A stretch of 64,000 nt of DNA, taken from NCBI GenBank assembly GCA_020637335.1, contig JACJWC010000012.1, positions 62,001 to 126,000 of the forward strand. Direction: 5' to 3'. The translations under genes and the position numbers were made by a program. Positions 1 to 8,440 of the stretch are shown here, piece after piece (position 1 is the first letter of the stretch; every line of letters begins with the position of its first letter). This DNA is from Acidobacteriota bacterium (lineage in GTDB: Bacteria; Acidobacteriota; Holophagae; Acanthopleuribacterales; Acanthopleuribacteraceae). Below the pieces are notes generated by a model, which was not told the origin of the DNA, searched no databases, and was given only the letters and a program-made list of their open reading frames with translations.

Positions 1-93
1 CCTTTGGCAAAAAAAGGAAAATTTCCAGAAAATCTTATTCCTTATCTTCCGTGAAAAGCCTTACACTCATGAAAATAGCTCAAGGATAAGGCA

Positions 94-747
94 ATGCCTA
101 TTCGCTTATTGTTTGTGGGAATTTACAGTGCAATTCTCCAAGGTCAAACCCAGTTGGAGGTGTTCCTCCCTGACGGATCGCCCTGTGAAGGAGCCATAGT
201 CGCTATTCATTCAGTCTTAGGAATTCAACTGGGGCTGACCGATACCAACGGCTTTTTTTTGTTGGCAGAGACATCAGACCTGCAACACGTGACGGTCACA
301 AAACCCGGTTTTCTAGGTATCCGCAAAACCCAAAAACACTTGGCAGATGGCCAGACCCAATTCACCCTCATGGACCCCGATTTTGGCGATGTTATCGTGC
401 TGGCCGACTGGATTGAAATCCCTTTTATACCTAAGGACCAACCTTATTGCGGTGGCGGTGCAGTAGCCATTCCAATCATCACCCAAAGGGTAAAAATATT
501 AACTGGGGACCCAATCCCCACATCGCTGTTACCGATGAACATTACTTTTTCTGCAAATTTCAATAGGGATGGCACGATCAGCCAGATAGAAATTCGGGAC
601 CCCCTAATCCCTGCGCCATATTTCCCGCTGCTGGAGCAAGCGATAAAAGAAACAACCTTCCTTTCCGGCCAAATTTACCAACAAAAAGTAAGTATGCGTC
701 TAACAGAATCAATTCGCATTCTGCCATCGACAAATGACCCCAGATGA
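94..747 (+). CDS. Secreted protein with carboxypeptidase-regulatory-like (Ig-like) N-terminal domain
   Basis: The 217-residue product has a hydrophobic N-terminus resembling a signal peptide (ending near GQT, residue 18). Residues about 19-95 (LEVFLPDGSPCEGAIV, LTDTNGFFLL, TVTKPGF) look like the CarboxypepD_reg beta-sandwich, in which a sugar- or peptide-binding-like fold carries a VxDxNG-type turn. The remainder (ITFSANFNRDGTISQIEI and so on) recalls a TonB C-terminal-like alpha/beta fold, where residual similarity is weak. An AAGGATAAGG stretch sits just before the ATG. The protein probably acts in the periplasm or at the outer membrane; its function is unknown. It converges on the next gene, which is on the minus strand. 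Confidence 0.72.
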   Translation: MPIRLLFVGIYSAILQGQTQLEVFLPDGSPCEGAIVAIHSVLGIQLGLTDTNGFFLLAETSDLQHVTVTKPGFLGIRKTQKHLADGQTQFTLMDPDFGDVIVLADWIEIPFIPKDQPYCGGGAVAIPIITQRVKILTGDPIPTSLLPMNITFSANFNRDGTISQIEIRDPLIPAPYFPLLEQAIKETTFLSGQIYQQKVSMRLTESIRILPSTNDPR

Positions 748-832
748 CAATAAACACTTGTTTTTCCAGGAGCACTCAAATCGGTGGGTCCATGATTTTT
801 CGGGAAATTTAGGTTCCAAAAAACAACTCAAG

Positions 833-1843
833 CTATTGAAACGTTCCGCTGCCAAAATCGGCGCCGACCGCCACACACCACACACTCAATCCATTGATTT
901 CGTCCAGGCTATGGCCCGCTGGGATTTTTAAGGTCATCGTCTCGTTGACATAGGGCGTGGAGCTGATAAGGTCGCCGCTGATGGCAAAGCCATTGCCGTA
1001 CGCGCCATCCATACCAGCATAAATCTGGACCAAGATACCGCCACCGTTGTAGTTGAAATTGCGCAGCATAATCGTTTGTTCGTCAAGCACTTCTGCGGAA
1101 CCCGACACGCCGTAATTACCCTTATTCTGCAGATTCGCAATTTTGCCTATCAGCGGATGCCGTTCACCCGAATCGGGCAACGGCAAGGCGGCCGACTGCC
1201 AGAAATAAGGACAACCTCTAGAAAAACGCAAAGCTGTCAACGCAACCGGACCATCGGCTTCTACATCAAAAAAAGCACCTTCCATCTCGGAAAAGAAATT
1301 CTCCAAGAGCAACAGACCTTTGCCTTTGTCGGGCACATCCATTAAAACGGTTTGCACACTCAGACTGGCCCCACCACTGGCCCGTTGGCGGACATCGACC
1401 GATATCGCTTTACCACTCAGGTTCACCAGTGCGATGCCGTCAATGACATCCGACCAACGACCGGGAAATATGCGCCAACGGCTGGCCGTTTGTTCAGTGG
1501 CTGGAACATGCGCGGGGCTGGCTGTACCCGCAGCGTCCGTATACGCGACGGCAACCTGAACATTGGTGTCGTTTGGCAATTCCAAGTGCGCGGGTTGTGT
1601 TTCAAAAACATCTGCCGGATTGAAGACCGTACTCGCCCGTCCGGGCACCAGCATTTCAACAGGTCGAATCGCCTCACCCATGCCATCAAAGGCCGAAACG
1701 GTGATCTGTTTGGCAACATCCGATCCATTGGTCAGCATCACCTGGGTCGTGAACCCACCATTCGGACTGGTGACATGGGGAATAATGCGCATTTGGCCCC
1801 AGGCCAATCCGCTAAGAAACAGAACACACAAAAAGAATCGCAT
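833..1843 (-). CDS. Secreted hypothetical protein
   Basis: The 336-residue product begins with a clear signal peptide (MRFFLCVLFLSGLAWGQ, probable cleavage after WGQ). The mature part is beta-rich, with motifs such as RIIPHVTSPNGGFTT and VMLTNGSDVAKQITVSAFD that look like an immunoglobulin-like sandwich for 'novel bacterial Ig' or adhesion-type secreted proteins. I do not recognise a catalytic motif. An AAGGAG Shine-Dalgarno lies 6 bases before the ATG, which supports this start. The family is probably a lineage-specific exported protein; role unknown. Confidence 0.78.
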   Translation of the reverse strand: MRFFLCVLFLSGLAWGQMRIIPHVTSPNGGFTTQVMLTNGSDVAKQITVSAFDGMGEAIRPVEMLVPGRASTVFNPADVFETQPAHLELPNDTNVQVAVAYTDAAGTASPAHVPATEQTASRWRIFPGRWSDVIDGIALVNLSGKAISVDVRQRASGGASLSVQTVLMDVPDKGKGLLLLENFFSEMEGAFFDVEADGPVALTALRFSRGCPYFWQSAALPLPDSGERHPLIGKIANLQNKGNYGVSGSAEVLDEQTIMLRNFNYNGGGILVQIYAGMDGAYGNGFAISGDLISSTPYVNETMTLKIPAGHSLDEINGLSVWCVAVGADFGSGTFQ

Positions 1844-1993
1844 CGGTTACTCCTTGAAGGGTCGCCAGTTAAACACACCCCAGGCCTATCCTATTCCAAG
1901 TTAAGCGCCGGGAGAATCAGGTTGAGAATAACAAATGGAATATAGCTTGCTCTACCCGTTTGATATTTCCAAAGCCCTTTTCCAACGCTTCAC

Positions 1994-2290
1994 CTAGGCG
2001 GCAAATTGGCCCAGAATACTGAAAAGCAGGAATAAAGCCAGACTTTGCGCAGCTAAAAGTACGGTTTTGATTAGGCGTAATCGTCCTTGCCAAGCCCACA
2101 AGGGGAACAGCGCAAAGAAGCCCGCTTGCAAAATGGCCAACCAGATGGTGGGTGTCCATGTGTAGGGCAAGGAACAATACTGAACGCATGGATCAAACCA
2201 GGTCCACGCCGTCAGCGGGAAAAACTGGAAACCTTGAAATTGGTGCGGATTGAAATCGTACCAATAGACTGCGGAACACACCCAAATCAA
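1994..2290 (-). CDS. Small integral membrane protein, hypothetical
   Basis: The 98-residue reading has three hydrophobic segments: around WVCSAVYW at the start, IWLAILQAGFFALFPLWAW in the middle and TVLLAAQSLALFLLFSIL at the end. The composition is typical of a real membrane protein rather than a shadow frame. The start is uncertain: TTG at 2290 is the only usual start codon, yet the frame stays open about 50 bases further upstream with a good membrane-like sequence (KTLLWAGLAQL). The gene may therefore be truncated at its 5' end or use a rare start. No family recognised. Confidence 0.5.
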   Translation of the reverse strand: MIWVCSAVYWYDFNPHQFQGFQFFPLTAWTWFDPCVQYCSLPYTWTPTIWLAILQAGFFALFPLWAWQGRLRLIKTVLLAAQSLALFLLFSILGQFAA

Positions 2291-2340
2291 CTGAGCAAGG
2301 CCAGCCCATAGAAGTGTTTTGGCGGTACTTTTCGGTAGCT

Positions 2341-2973
2341 TAAATTCAACTTACTATTCCCACTTGGCTTTTGAATTCCATTATGGAACCATAACCCCAA
2401 TCAACCGGCAAAACTTGAGAAAAGCAACCGCAAAAAGCGCGAAACACCGCGAAATGGAATTAATAAAGGAACAAAACTAGGTTGAAATTCCCAGAGGGCG
2501 AAAGAACAGAACCCCAGGCTTAGACGCCCCGCGAAACCCTCGAAACTGTAGACCGCCCGGATGGGCAACAGGCTCTTTTTTTTGGGCCGAATTTTATTTT
2601 TCACTTTGCGATTGGAATAGTGCCATTTGCTTCCTTCCGCGCAGCATTAAATGAAACACAGAAGCCAAAGCATCCACTGAAATAGCGCAGGCCAAACCTC
2701 AACCTGGCTCGTTCTTTTTCGGGCCATTTAGGGTTTTTTGTGGTTCAGCCAAAACTTGGGGAAAGATTGGAAAGCAACGGGGATCATTCGGGACCTACCC
2801 GCCGAAACTGTCTGATCCGCAGCATGCGTTATGCGAATCGAAAAAAGGATCCGCCGTTCCTCATTCGTGTGGATTGGAGTCCATTCGTGGTCTTAAAATG
2901 GGCCTTTGAACTCTTTTCCGCGCTAAACCGCCGACGTCCCGCTAGGAAAAAGGCCATTATCAATGGAAAACGC
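2341..2973. other. Intergenic stretch without a convincing gene
   Basis: Open frames here on either strand have poor protein character (runs of basic or aromatic residues, no conserved motif, no ribosome site). The plus-strand frame of the downstream acetyltransferase stays open from 2740, but the extra 78 residues do not look like part of a GNAT fold. I see no RNA gene or repeat. Confidence 0.4.
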
Positions 2974-3465
2974 ATGCACATTCAGCCCGTCCAACCCGAA
3001 TCATTAACCCAGATCAGTGCTCTGGCTCAAAGGTCTAAGGCCCACTGGGGGTACAGCGCGGAATTCATGGCCCAATGCCAGGGCGAATTGACCTATTCCG
3101 TTGCGCAACTGCAGGACCCGCTCGCCCATTTTTTTGCTGCCACAATTGAGTGCAGGCCAGTTGGCTTCTATGTTTTGGTGGGTTTAGATGAACAACGGGT
3201 TGAATTAGAAGCGCTTTTTGTTGATCCCGCCTATTTCGGTCGCGGTCTCGGCAAGCGATTGTGGCAGCACGCCGTAGAATTAGGGTGTGCGTTGGGTTAC
3301 AAATCCATGCTCATCCATTCGGATCCGTTCGCTGAACCGTTTTACCTGCATATGGGCGCCAAACGTATCGGCCAGCGACCATCTGCCAGCATTCCAGGTC
3401 GTCAATTACCGCTTTTGGAAATGGACCTGGCCCCACCTGTAACCAAAACGAAGGAAGACCCATAA
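2974..3465 (+). CDS. GNAT family N-acetyltransferase
   Basis: This is a 163-residue protein starting at MHIQPV, the point where the GNAT fold begins; an upstream extension of 78 codons is open but not GNAT-like. Motif A, the acetyl-CoA-binding strand and loop, is visible as LEALFVDPAYFGRGLGKRL, which matches the V-x-P-x-[FY]-x-x-x-G-[LI]-G pattern. A C-terminal GYKSMLIHSDPFAEPFYLHMGA segment matches motif B (YxxxGF/A). Enzymes of this type transfer an acetyl group from acetyl-CoA to an amine; the substrate cannot be told. The stop codon overlaps the start of the next gene (TAATG), so the two are probably cotranscribed and coupled. Confidence 0.85.
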   Translation: MHIQPVQPESLTQISALAQRSKAHWGYSAEFMAQCQGELTYSVAQLQDPLAHFFAATIECRPVGFYVLVGLDEQRVELEALFVDPAYFGRGLGKRLWQHAVELGCALGYKSMLIHSDPFAEPFYLHMGAKRIGQRPSASIPGRQLPLLEMDLAPPVTKTKEDP

Positions 3466-3725
3466 TGCCATTTGAGGTTTATTACCATTTTCAACCGCGT
3501 TGGAAAGAAGAGTTGGTGTGCACGTGCAATGAAGGCAGTTTCTGTTTGGAATACAGTATGGGCAGCCCCTGGGTCTATTTGCCCAGCGAATCGAGTTGGC
3601 AGCAAAAGGCGCCTGCCTGGGCTGCCAACCATTGGTCCAGCCTGAAGGACCAACTGGAGTCGTGGTGCAAAGCCCAAAACTCACCTTTAACGATCAGCGA
3701 CACAGCCCCAGTCTACTCCGCCTAA
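3465..3725 (+). CDS. Small hypothetical protein coupled to GNAT gene
   Basis: The 86-residue product (MPFEVYYHFQPRWKEELVC...) starts inside the stop of the acetyltransferase gene (TAATG), the usual sign of translational coupling. It has four cysteines and many aromatic residues but no signal peptide and no membrane segment. I do not recognise a family. Its reading frame ends just before a block of tandem repeats begins, so its 3' end may have been altered by repeat expansion. Confidence 0.62.
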   Translation: MPFEVYYHFQPRWKEELVCTCNEGSFCLEYSMGSPWVYLPSESSWQQKAPAWAANHWSSLKDQLESWCKAQNSPLTISDTAPVYSA

Positions 3726-3754
3726 CCTACACGCAAAAAAGCCCCGTCCCAACC

Positions 3755-4663
3755 CAGCTCCTTCGTGGACTGCTGTTTCTCGAAACAGCTCCTGCGGTCG
3801 CCATCTCGATGGCGACCACCCCACCCGCACCAACGAACCGCACCAACCATCGCCGATCCCACAAAGTGCCCCCATCTGCGCTCAAGGCCGCCCGCCTACA
3901 TTTTTGTGGCCCGGGTTGGCTACCCGGGAATACGAACGGTTCAGCCCACCAAAAACCCTGGACTGAGCTAAATTTACCGGCATTGATCCAGCATCTCTGC
4001 AATATTGGCACAGCACCTTTTCAGCTCAAACTTTGGCTTGAATGGCCATACCCTACCCTGCCTTTCTGAATGGGGCTCCGCCCCATCCGCGGGTAACCAA
4101 CCCGCGCCACATCAGCCGTATCACCCGCTCAAGCGCCGGACACCAGCTCCTTCGCGGACTGCTGTTTCTCGAAACAGCTCCAGCGGTCGCCATCTCGATG
4201 GCGACCAACCCGCCCGCACCAACGAACCGCACCAAACAACGCCGATCCCACAAAGTGCCCCCATCTGCGCTCAAGGCCGCCCGCCTGCATTTTTGTGGCC
4301 CGGGTTGGCTACCCGGGAATACGAACGGTTCAGCCCACCAAAAACCCTGGTCTGAGCTCAATTTACCGGCATTGATCCAGCATCTCTGCAATATTGGCGC
4401 AGCACCTTTTCAGCTCAAACTTTGGATTGAATGGCCATACCCTACCCAGCATTTCTGAATGGGGCTCCGCCCCATCCGCGGGTAACCAACCCGCGCCACA
4501 TCAGCCGTATCACCCGCTCAAGCGCCGGACACCAACTCCTTCGTGGACTGCTGTTTCTCGAAACAGCTCCCGCGGTCGCCATCTCGATGGCGACCAACCC
4601 GCCCGCACCAACGAATCCGCACCAAACAACGCCGATCCCACAAAGTGCCCCCATCTGCGCTCA
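3755..4663. repeat. 389-bp tandem repeat array of hairpin-rich units (about 2.3 copies)
   Basis: The same block recurs with a period of exactly 389 bases: the marker TGCTGTTTCT lies at 3771, 4160 and 4549. Copies begin near 3755, 4144 and 4533, the third ending near 4663. Each unit contains a series of perfect stem-loops: GCTGTTT-CTCG-AAACAGC, GGTCGCCAT-CTCG-ATGGCGACC, CCCGGGT-TGGCT-ACCCGGG, GGGGC-TCC-GCCCC and CGCGGGT-AACCA-ACCCGCG. Long frames cross the array in several phases, but these are a by-product of repeat composition and not genes. The copies differ by only a few substitutions, so the expansion is fairly recent. Confidence 0.9.
3772..3817. repeat. Twin stem-loop module with CTCG loops (first array copy)
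   Basis: Two adjacent perfect hairpins share the loop CTCG: a 7-bp stem at 3772-3789 (GCTGTTT/AAACAGC) and a 9-bp stem at 3796-3817 (GGTCGCCAT/ATGGCGACC). The same pair recurs in the later array copies near 4161-4206 and 4550-4595, and inverted at 44,765-44,810. This is a REP-like arrangement; no REP-associated tyrosine transposase is visible in the window. Confidence 0.85.
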
Positions 4664-4910
4664 GGTACTCCTACACGGGATGAACAAAAACCCTAAATTG
4701 AAAACAGATGGCCCTGTTCCGATCGAAACTGATCGCCATCCGGTAGGCCTGAAAGGTCGAGATTTTCAAAGCCCGGGTCAAGCTGGTGAGCGCGGCGAGC
4801 CAGCGCAGGCCCGGGAACCGCCGCCCCAATTTCTAAAAAGCCCTGAAAGGGCGCAATTACCGCCAGTTTACCCATTCACACCGAACGGCCAGACACAAGG
4901 AAATCACTAG

Positions 4911-5360
4911 AGTTGCCGGCATTGATCCAGCATCTTTGCAATATTGGAGTAGCACCTTTGCAGCTCAAACTTTGGCTTGAATGGCCCTACCCTACCCTGC
5001 CTTTCTGAATGGGGCTCCGTTTCACCCGCACAAACGCTGGACACCAGCTCCGTCGCGGACCGCTGTTTCTGGACACAGCGCCTGCAGCCACATTTTTGTT
5101 TTGTTTGAGCCGATGCCCAGTGCGGTCTGGGAATGACCGGTAGGGCAAGAGGTCAGAACCCAGGGCGACAAGCGCAGCGCGGAGCCCTGGGAAACCCCAA
5201 ATAAAACGGGGGGAGCCCGCAGGGCGAAAGGATCAAGCAACGTGGCCATTGACCCCAACTCCTGGGACATTTAATTCACGACATCTTCCTTGACATCCAC
5301 CACACCCAGGATTTCTGAATGGGGCTCCGCCCCATCCGCGGGTAACCAACCCGCGCCTGG
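4911..5360. repeat. Degenerate remnants of the 389-bp unit plus a second dispersed repeat
   Basis: Bases 4915-5060 repeat the inner part of the 389-bp unit (GGCATTGATCCAGCATCT..., then a degraded twin-hairpin segment at about 5040-5085). Bases 5309-5357 carry the GGGGCTCCGCCCC and CGCGGGT/ACCCGCG hairpins again. Between them lies a second repeat type (about 5130-5272), described separately. No gene is supported between 3726 and 5455. Confidence 0.75.
5130..5272 (+). repeat. Dispersed GC-rich repeat, family B, copy 1
   Basis: The segment reads from GACCGGTAGGGCAAGAGGTC through CCCAGGG...CCCTGGG (a 7-bp inverted pair enclosing a GC-rich core) to AGGATCAAGCAACG and CAACTCCTGGGACATT. It matches the segment at about 10,103-10,242 nearly base for base over most of its length, and more weakly copies near 40.5 kb, 40.75 kb (inverted) and 44.7 kb. 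Confidence 0.8.
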
Positions 5361-5455
5361 AGTTTGGCTATTCGAGTGTTTTTAGGAATTGACATTTAGA
5401 GATGGTTTGGCACCGGAACGGGATTTCCGGAGCCCAAAAATGATTCAGAATCGGG

Positions 5456-6128
5456 TTAAGAAGCTAAATTGAACTTAAAATCCGTCTGGAATTCGATATT
5501 TTGCTGAACTTCGCGCCGCAAAAGATGCACAAGGTCCAAACAAGATGGACGCCTAGCCTTTCGTCGCCATTTTGGATGGGGTAGGTAGTCCGAACTGCGG
5601 GATGGGCCATAAGCAACCAGGCTGGCGAGAAGGAAAAGGGCATACGAAGCCACAAGGAATGCCGGCTGTTTTCGAACCGAGGCCGGAGACCAGACCTGTG
5701 CCTTGCCCACGCCCAGAACGGTTTTTTCATCTCGGAAATTGACCTCAATTTCCCAGCGGTCAAAATAGGATTGGATGAGCTTGTGAGTTGGTAAATCAGG
5801 CCCAGTGCAAAGCAAATAACTCGGCATTCGATACATATATTTGCCCTTTTTGGTGATTCGATATGCGATCGGCGCAATGACAATTAGGCGCAAAAAGCGT
5901 TTTCCGCCGCCGCCCTGCCAGAGAACTCGATCAATAGTTTTGTAGCGAATGGCTCGGAATTGTCCGCCATGGAAAATCGATGCGTTTTGCCAAGGAATGG
6001 AATCATCCTGGCGTACCTCCTCAGGCGTAAACTTGTCAGCTGAGTAAAACTGGTTCTTGTTTTCAGAAGTGCTTTGAAAACATAACTTTGCATCCTTGCG
6101 TGTCCTAGCGAGCAGAGAAGTGCGTTCA
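5456..6128 (-). pseudogene. IS4-type transposase, C-terminal half only
   Basis: The reading contains the IS4 family YREK signature with exact spacing: in SYFDRWEIEVNFRDEK, Y-x2-R-x3-E-x6-K is satisfied. It is preceded by HERTSLLARTRKDAKLCF, a segment typical of the middle of these DDE enzymes, and followed by a hydrophobic helix region. The N-terminal half with the first catalytic Asp residues is missing because the IS3 element at 6129 abuts it, and the missing half is not found on the far side of that element. It is therefore a non-functional remnant, perhaps left by insertion followed by deletion. Confidence 0.82.
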
Positions 6129-6184
6129 TGACCCTCCCCCGGAAAAGAGGACACATGAGACTATAGAACGGGGGAAAACAAGAC

Positions 6185-6466
6185 ATGAGCAAAAAGTATA
6201 CGGATGAATTTAAGTGTGAAGCGGTGAAGCTGGTTAAAAACCAAGGATATAGCGTTTCAAAAGCAGCGGAAAGCTTAGGGATTTCCTGGCCGACCCTGGA
6301 TAAATGGATCAAGGCCTTTGACCAGGAAACGGGGTCGGAGTTTGGTGGAAATCCGTTTGAGATGCAGCGGGAACTCAGGCGGCTAAGGGAAGAAAACCGT
6401 CAGTTGAAAATGGAGCGCGAAATCCTAAAAAAGGCGACGGCCTTCTTCGCCAAGGACCTGAAGTGA
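6185..6466 (+). CDS. IS3 family transposase OrfA
   Basis: This 93-residue protein has the HTH_Tnp_1 fold: MSKKYTDEFKCEAVKLV, then GYSVSKAAESLGISWPTLDKW as the helix-turn-helix, and a leucine-rich coil (LRRLREENRQLKMEREILKKA) for dimerisation. OrfA binds the terminal inverted repeats and is the N-terminal part of the OrfAB transposase. A canonical slippery heptamer A-AAA-AAG lies at 6427-6433 near the 3' end, in the phase needed for a programmed -1 shift into OrfB as in other IS3 elements. Confidence 0.92.
   Translation: MSKKYTDEFKCEAVKLVKNQGYSVSKAAESLGISWPTLDKWIKAFDQETGSEFGGNPFEMQRELRRLREENRQLKMEREILKKATAFFAKDLK
6427..6433 (+). promoter_or_regulatory. Programmed -1 frameshift heptamer (A AAA AAG)
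   Basis: The OrfA codons here read CTA AAA AAG, so the heptamer A-AAA-AAG is in the right phase for tandem slippage. The -1 frame then continues past the OrfA stop (…GPEVKYR), where OrfB of IS3 elements normally begins. Confidence 0.75.
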
Positions 6467-7321
6467 AGTACCGTTCATTCAGATGCAAAGCAAGGCATAT
6501 CCCGTTGAGGCACTGTGCAGGGTAATGCGTGTAACCCGCAGTCGTTATTACCTTTGGAGGAAAGGCGTGCCGGGAAAAGGGAGATTGCCGACCTGAAACT
6601 GGTCGCGTCCATTCGTGAAATCCAGCGCCAAACCCATGGGGTTTATGGCAGCCCGCGCGTCACCTTGGCACTGCGAAATCGCGGTCAAGCAATTGGAAAA
6701 AATCGGGTGGCGAGGGTAATGCGCCTTCACGGTATCCAAGCCAAAACCGCCCATAAATACAAGGCGACAACCAACAGTCAGCATGGCTTACCCGTCGCCC
6801 CCAATTTGTTGGAAAGATCTTTTGCTGTTGGGCAAGAACAGTCGGTTTGGGTCAGCGATATTACCTATATTTGGACCCGCGAAGGCTGGTTGTATCTATG
6901 CGCAATCCTGGAGCTATCGACCCGTGCAATTCTAGGGTGGTCGATTCAGCCACGCTTGACCAGGCACCTGGTTTTAAATGCTTTAAACATGGCGTGCTAC
7001 CGGAAAAAACCGGTAAAAGACATGATTTTCCATAGCGATCGAGGCAGCCAATACGCATCCGAAGAGGTCAAAAAACGCCTTATCGCAATCGGTGCCAGAC
7101 AAAGCATGAGCCGAAAAGGCGACTGTTGGGACAACGCAGTGATGGAGAGTTTCTTTGGCAGCCTCAAAAGAGAATGGGTCCGCAGCAAAACGTATTCATC
7201 CCGATTAGAGGCCAAGAGCGATGTAGCCTTTTTCATCGAAGGCTTCTACAACACGATCCGAATCCATACCACCTTGGGAACATCACCCAAAACTTTCCAA
7301 AAACAGCATCAAGTGGCATAA
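6463..7321 (+). pseudogene. IS3 family transposase OrfB, broken by two single-base losses
   Basis: The intact part (6515 onward) holds the rve integrase core with all acidic residues: D in VSDITYIWT, D in FHSDRGSQYAS and E in NAVMESFFGSLKRE. The N-terminal part is scattered over three frames: VKYRS from 6463, then QMQSKAYPVEALCRVMRVTR in the next frame, then KREIADLKLV in a third. One base appears missing near 6474 (CGT-TC for CGT-TTC) and one near 6570 in the WRK region. With both losses the -1 programmed frame cannot produce OrfAB, so this copy should be inactive unless the gaps are sequencing errors. Confidence 0.78.
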
Positions 7322-7389
7322 TCAACTCTAAACAACCAACTGTCCACTAAATCGGGGGAAGATCAAAACTCCCACTTTTTGGTCCATTC

Positions 7390-7728
7390 TCAAAAAACAA
7401 GGGCCCAGATCAACCCCTCAACCCTTTCAGGACACTCGGACAGTTCACCGTGGCCAATCGCATATTGCCATTCGAATTCCAAGGTATGGGTGGTGGGATT
7501 GAGGTACTGCTCACCCAACGCAATCAGTTGCGATCCATCGTAGCTAAAGATGCGCCGGCGATTGGGGTCCGCCGAATTGGAAGCGCGATAACGTAGAGTA
7601 TTTTTCGCACATTTAGGAAAGGGGTAGTCCTCAATCTGGAAAGGTCGTTCTTGCCAAAACAAAACCCAAAAAAGGAGTACTACCAAGATTGAGCATAACA
7701 CTTGGGAAGGAAGTGGCCAAGCGGGCAC
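7390..7728 (-). CDS. Small membrane-anchored hypothetical protein
   Basis: The 112-residue reading has an N-terminal hydrophobic helix (VLCSILVVLLFWVLFW) followed by a soluble part with a beta-like motif IFSYDGSQLIALGEQYLN. A GTG start at 7728 is assumed, and no good ribosome site is seen. The protein could be exported or anchored facing the periplasm. It lies between two IS remnants on accessory DNA, so it may be a passenger or partly eroded. No family recognised. Confidence 0.45.
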   Translation of the reverse strand: MPAWPLPSQVLCSILVVLLFWVLFWQERPFQIEDYPFPKCAKNTLRYRASNSADPNRRRIFSYDGSQLIALGEQYLNPTTHTLEFEWQYAIGHGELSECPERVEGLIWALVF

Positions 7729-7732
7729 AGAA

Positions 7733-7984
7733 ATGGGCCAGGTGATTCAGATAAACGAAGCAGGCATTCGAGGCCATTTGGATGAGATGGTGCGATCAAC
7801 GGTGGAAGAAACGCTCAATCGGATGCTGGATAACGAAGCGGACGAATTGTGTCAGGCGCGAAAATACGAACGAACGGCAGCGCGGCAAGACACGCGAGCA
7901 GGCCACTACCAACGGAAACTGCACACCAAAGCAGGAGAAGTAACGCTCAATTTCATCGACCACCTCCTCAGGCAGCCAAATTAA
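7733..7984 (+). pseudogene. IS256 (Mutator-type) transposase, N-terminal fragment
   Basis: The first about 70 codons carry the conserved N-terminus of IS256 transposases: VRSTVEETLNRMLDNEADEL, YERTAARQDTRAGHYQRKL, TKAGEVTL. The similarity ends abruptly after GEVTL, before any of the catalytic DDE residues, and runs into unrelated sequence and a stop. It is a truncated, inactive relic. Confidence 0.85.
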
Positions 7985-8058
7985 CCCCCCCATTCACCCC
8001 CGCCCAGATGCACCAAATCGACCGCTTACGATACAACCAACCTTTCCAATCGGACTAT

Positions 8059-8427
8059 TCAGCCACTGTCATCCAGGAAAAATTGCTCCTGCATTGAGTT
8101 CTTCCACGTTTCAATCATTTTTTTTAACCTTTCAGAAGTGATCTGATACAAATTCGCTGGATTGATTTTTGAAAATTCTTGTTCATCCAGTATTTCATAG
8201 GCCTTGTAACCTGCCCTAACACTATCAAGTTGATTGAATACATTATGCAATTTATCTGCAAAGGTTGGCTCAGAACGATCAAAAAGAGTCTTCACAACTA
8301 GAGGTTTTCCGGAACCAGCTAGTTTAGTAATTCGGCCGATTTCAATGCCAAGCCCAGCTCTCAAAATCTTAATTACTTCAGTTTTGTTTTCCTCAATTTT
8401 TTCAAGAATGAATACAACTTTTGACAT
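8059..8427 (-). CDS. Putative immunity protein with L7/L12 C-terminal-like fold
   Basis: The 122-residue protein begins at MSKVVFILEKIEENK and starts 13 bases after the stop of an orphan toxin fragment on the same strand. Residues about 10-45 (NKTEVIKILRAGLGIEIGRITKLAGSGKPLVVKTLF) resemble the C-terminal domain of ribosomal protein L7/L12 (VIKxLRxxLGLxLxEA... GxPLVVK), though it is not a ribosomal protein. The second half is helical with charged residues. Its base composition is more AT-rich than its surroundings. Position directly behind a polymorphic-toxin tail makes an immunity role the best guess, which is inference. Confidence 0.65.
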   Translation of the reverse strand: MSKVVFILEKIEENKTEVIKILRAGLGIEIGRITKLAGSGKPLVVKTLFDRSEPTFADKLHNVFNQLDSVRAGYKAYEILDEQEFSKINPANLYQITSERLKKMIETWKNSMQEQFFLDDSG

Positions 8428-8440
8428 ATTTATTGATCCC

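Larger units (their letters stand above)
6129..7365 (+). mobile_element. IS3-family insertion sequence, 1237 bp
   Basis: The ends form inverted repeats of about 29 bases: TGACCCTCCCCCGGAAAAGA on the left and TGATCTTCCCCCGATTTAGT (reverse complement) on the right, agreeing at 21 of 29 positions and both beginning TGA. Inside lie an OrfA with helix-turn-helix and an OrfB with the rve/DDE domain. No matching target duplication is visible (TTCA left, AAAC right), so one flank has been rearranged since insertion. The element interrupts the IS4 remnant. Confidence 0.85.

Noticed and set aside
2401..2604. Small basic frame on the minus strand
   Set aside because: Low-complexity, no ribosome site and no conserved motif.
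3596..4910. Long open frames across the 389-bp repeats on both strands
   Set aside because: They arise from the repeat composition, recur with its period, have no ribosome site and change frame between copies.
4664..4910. Possible CRISPR array in the repeat region
   Set aside because: The period is 389 bases with no short repeats alternating with unique spacers, and no cas genes are present.
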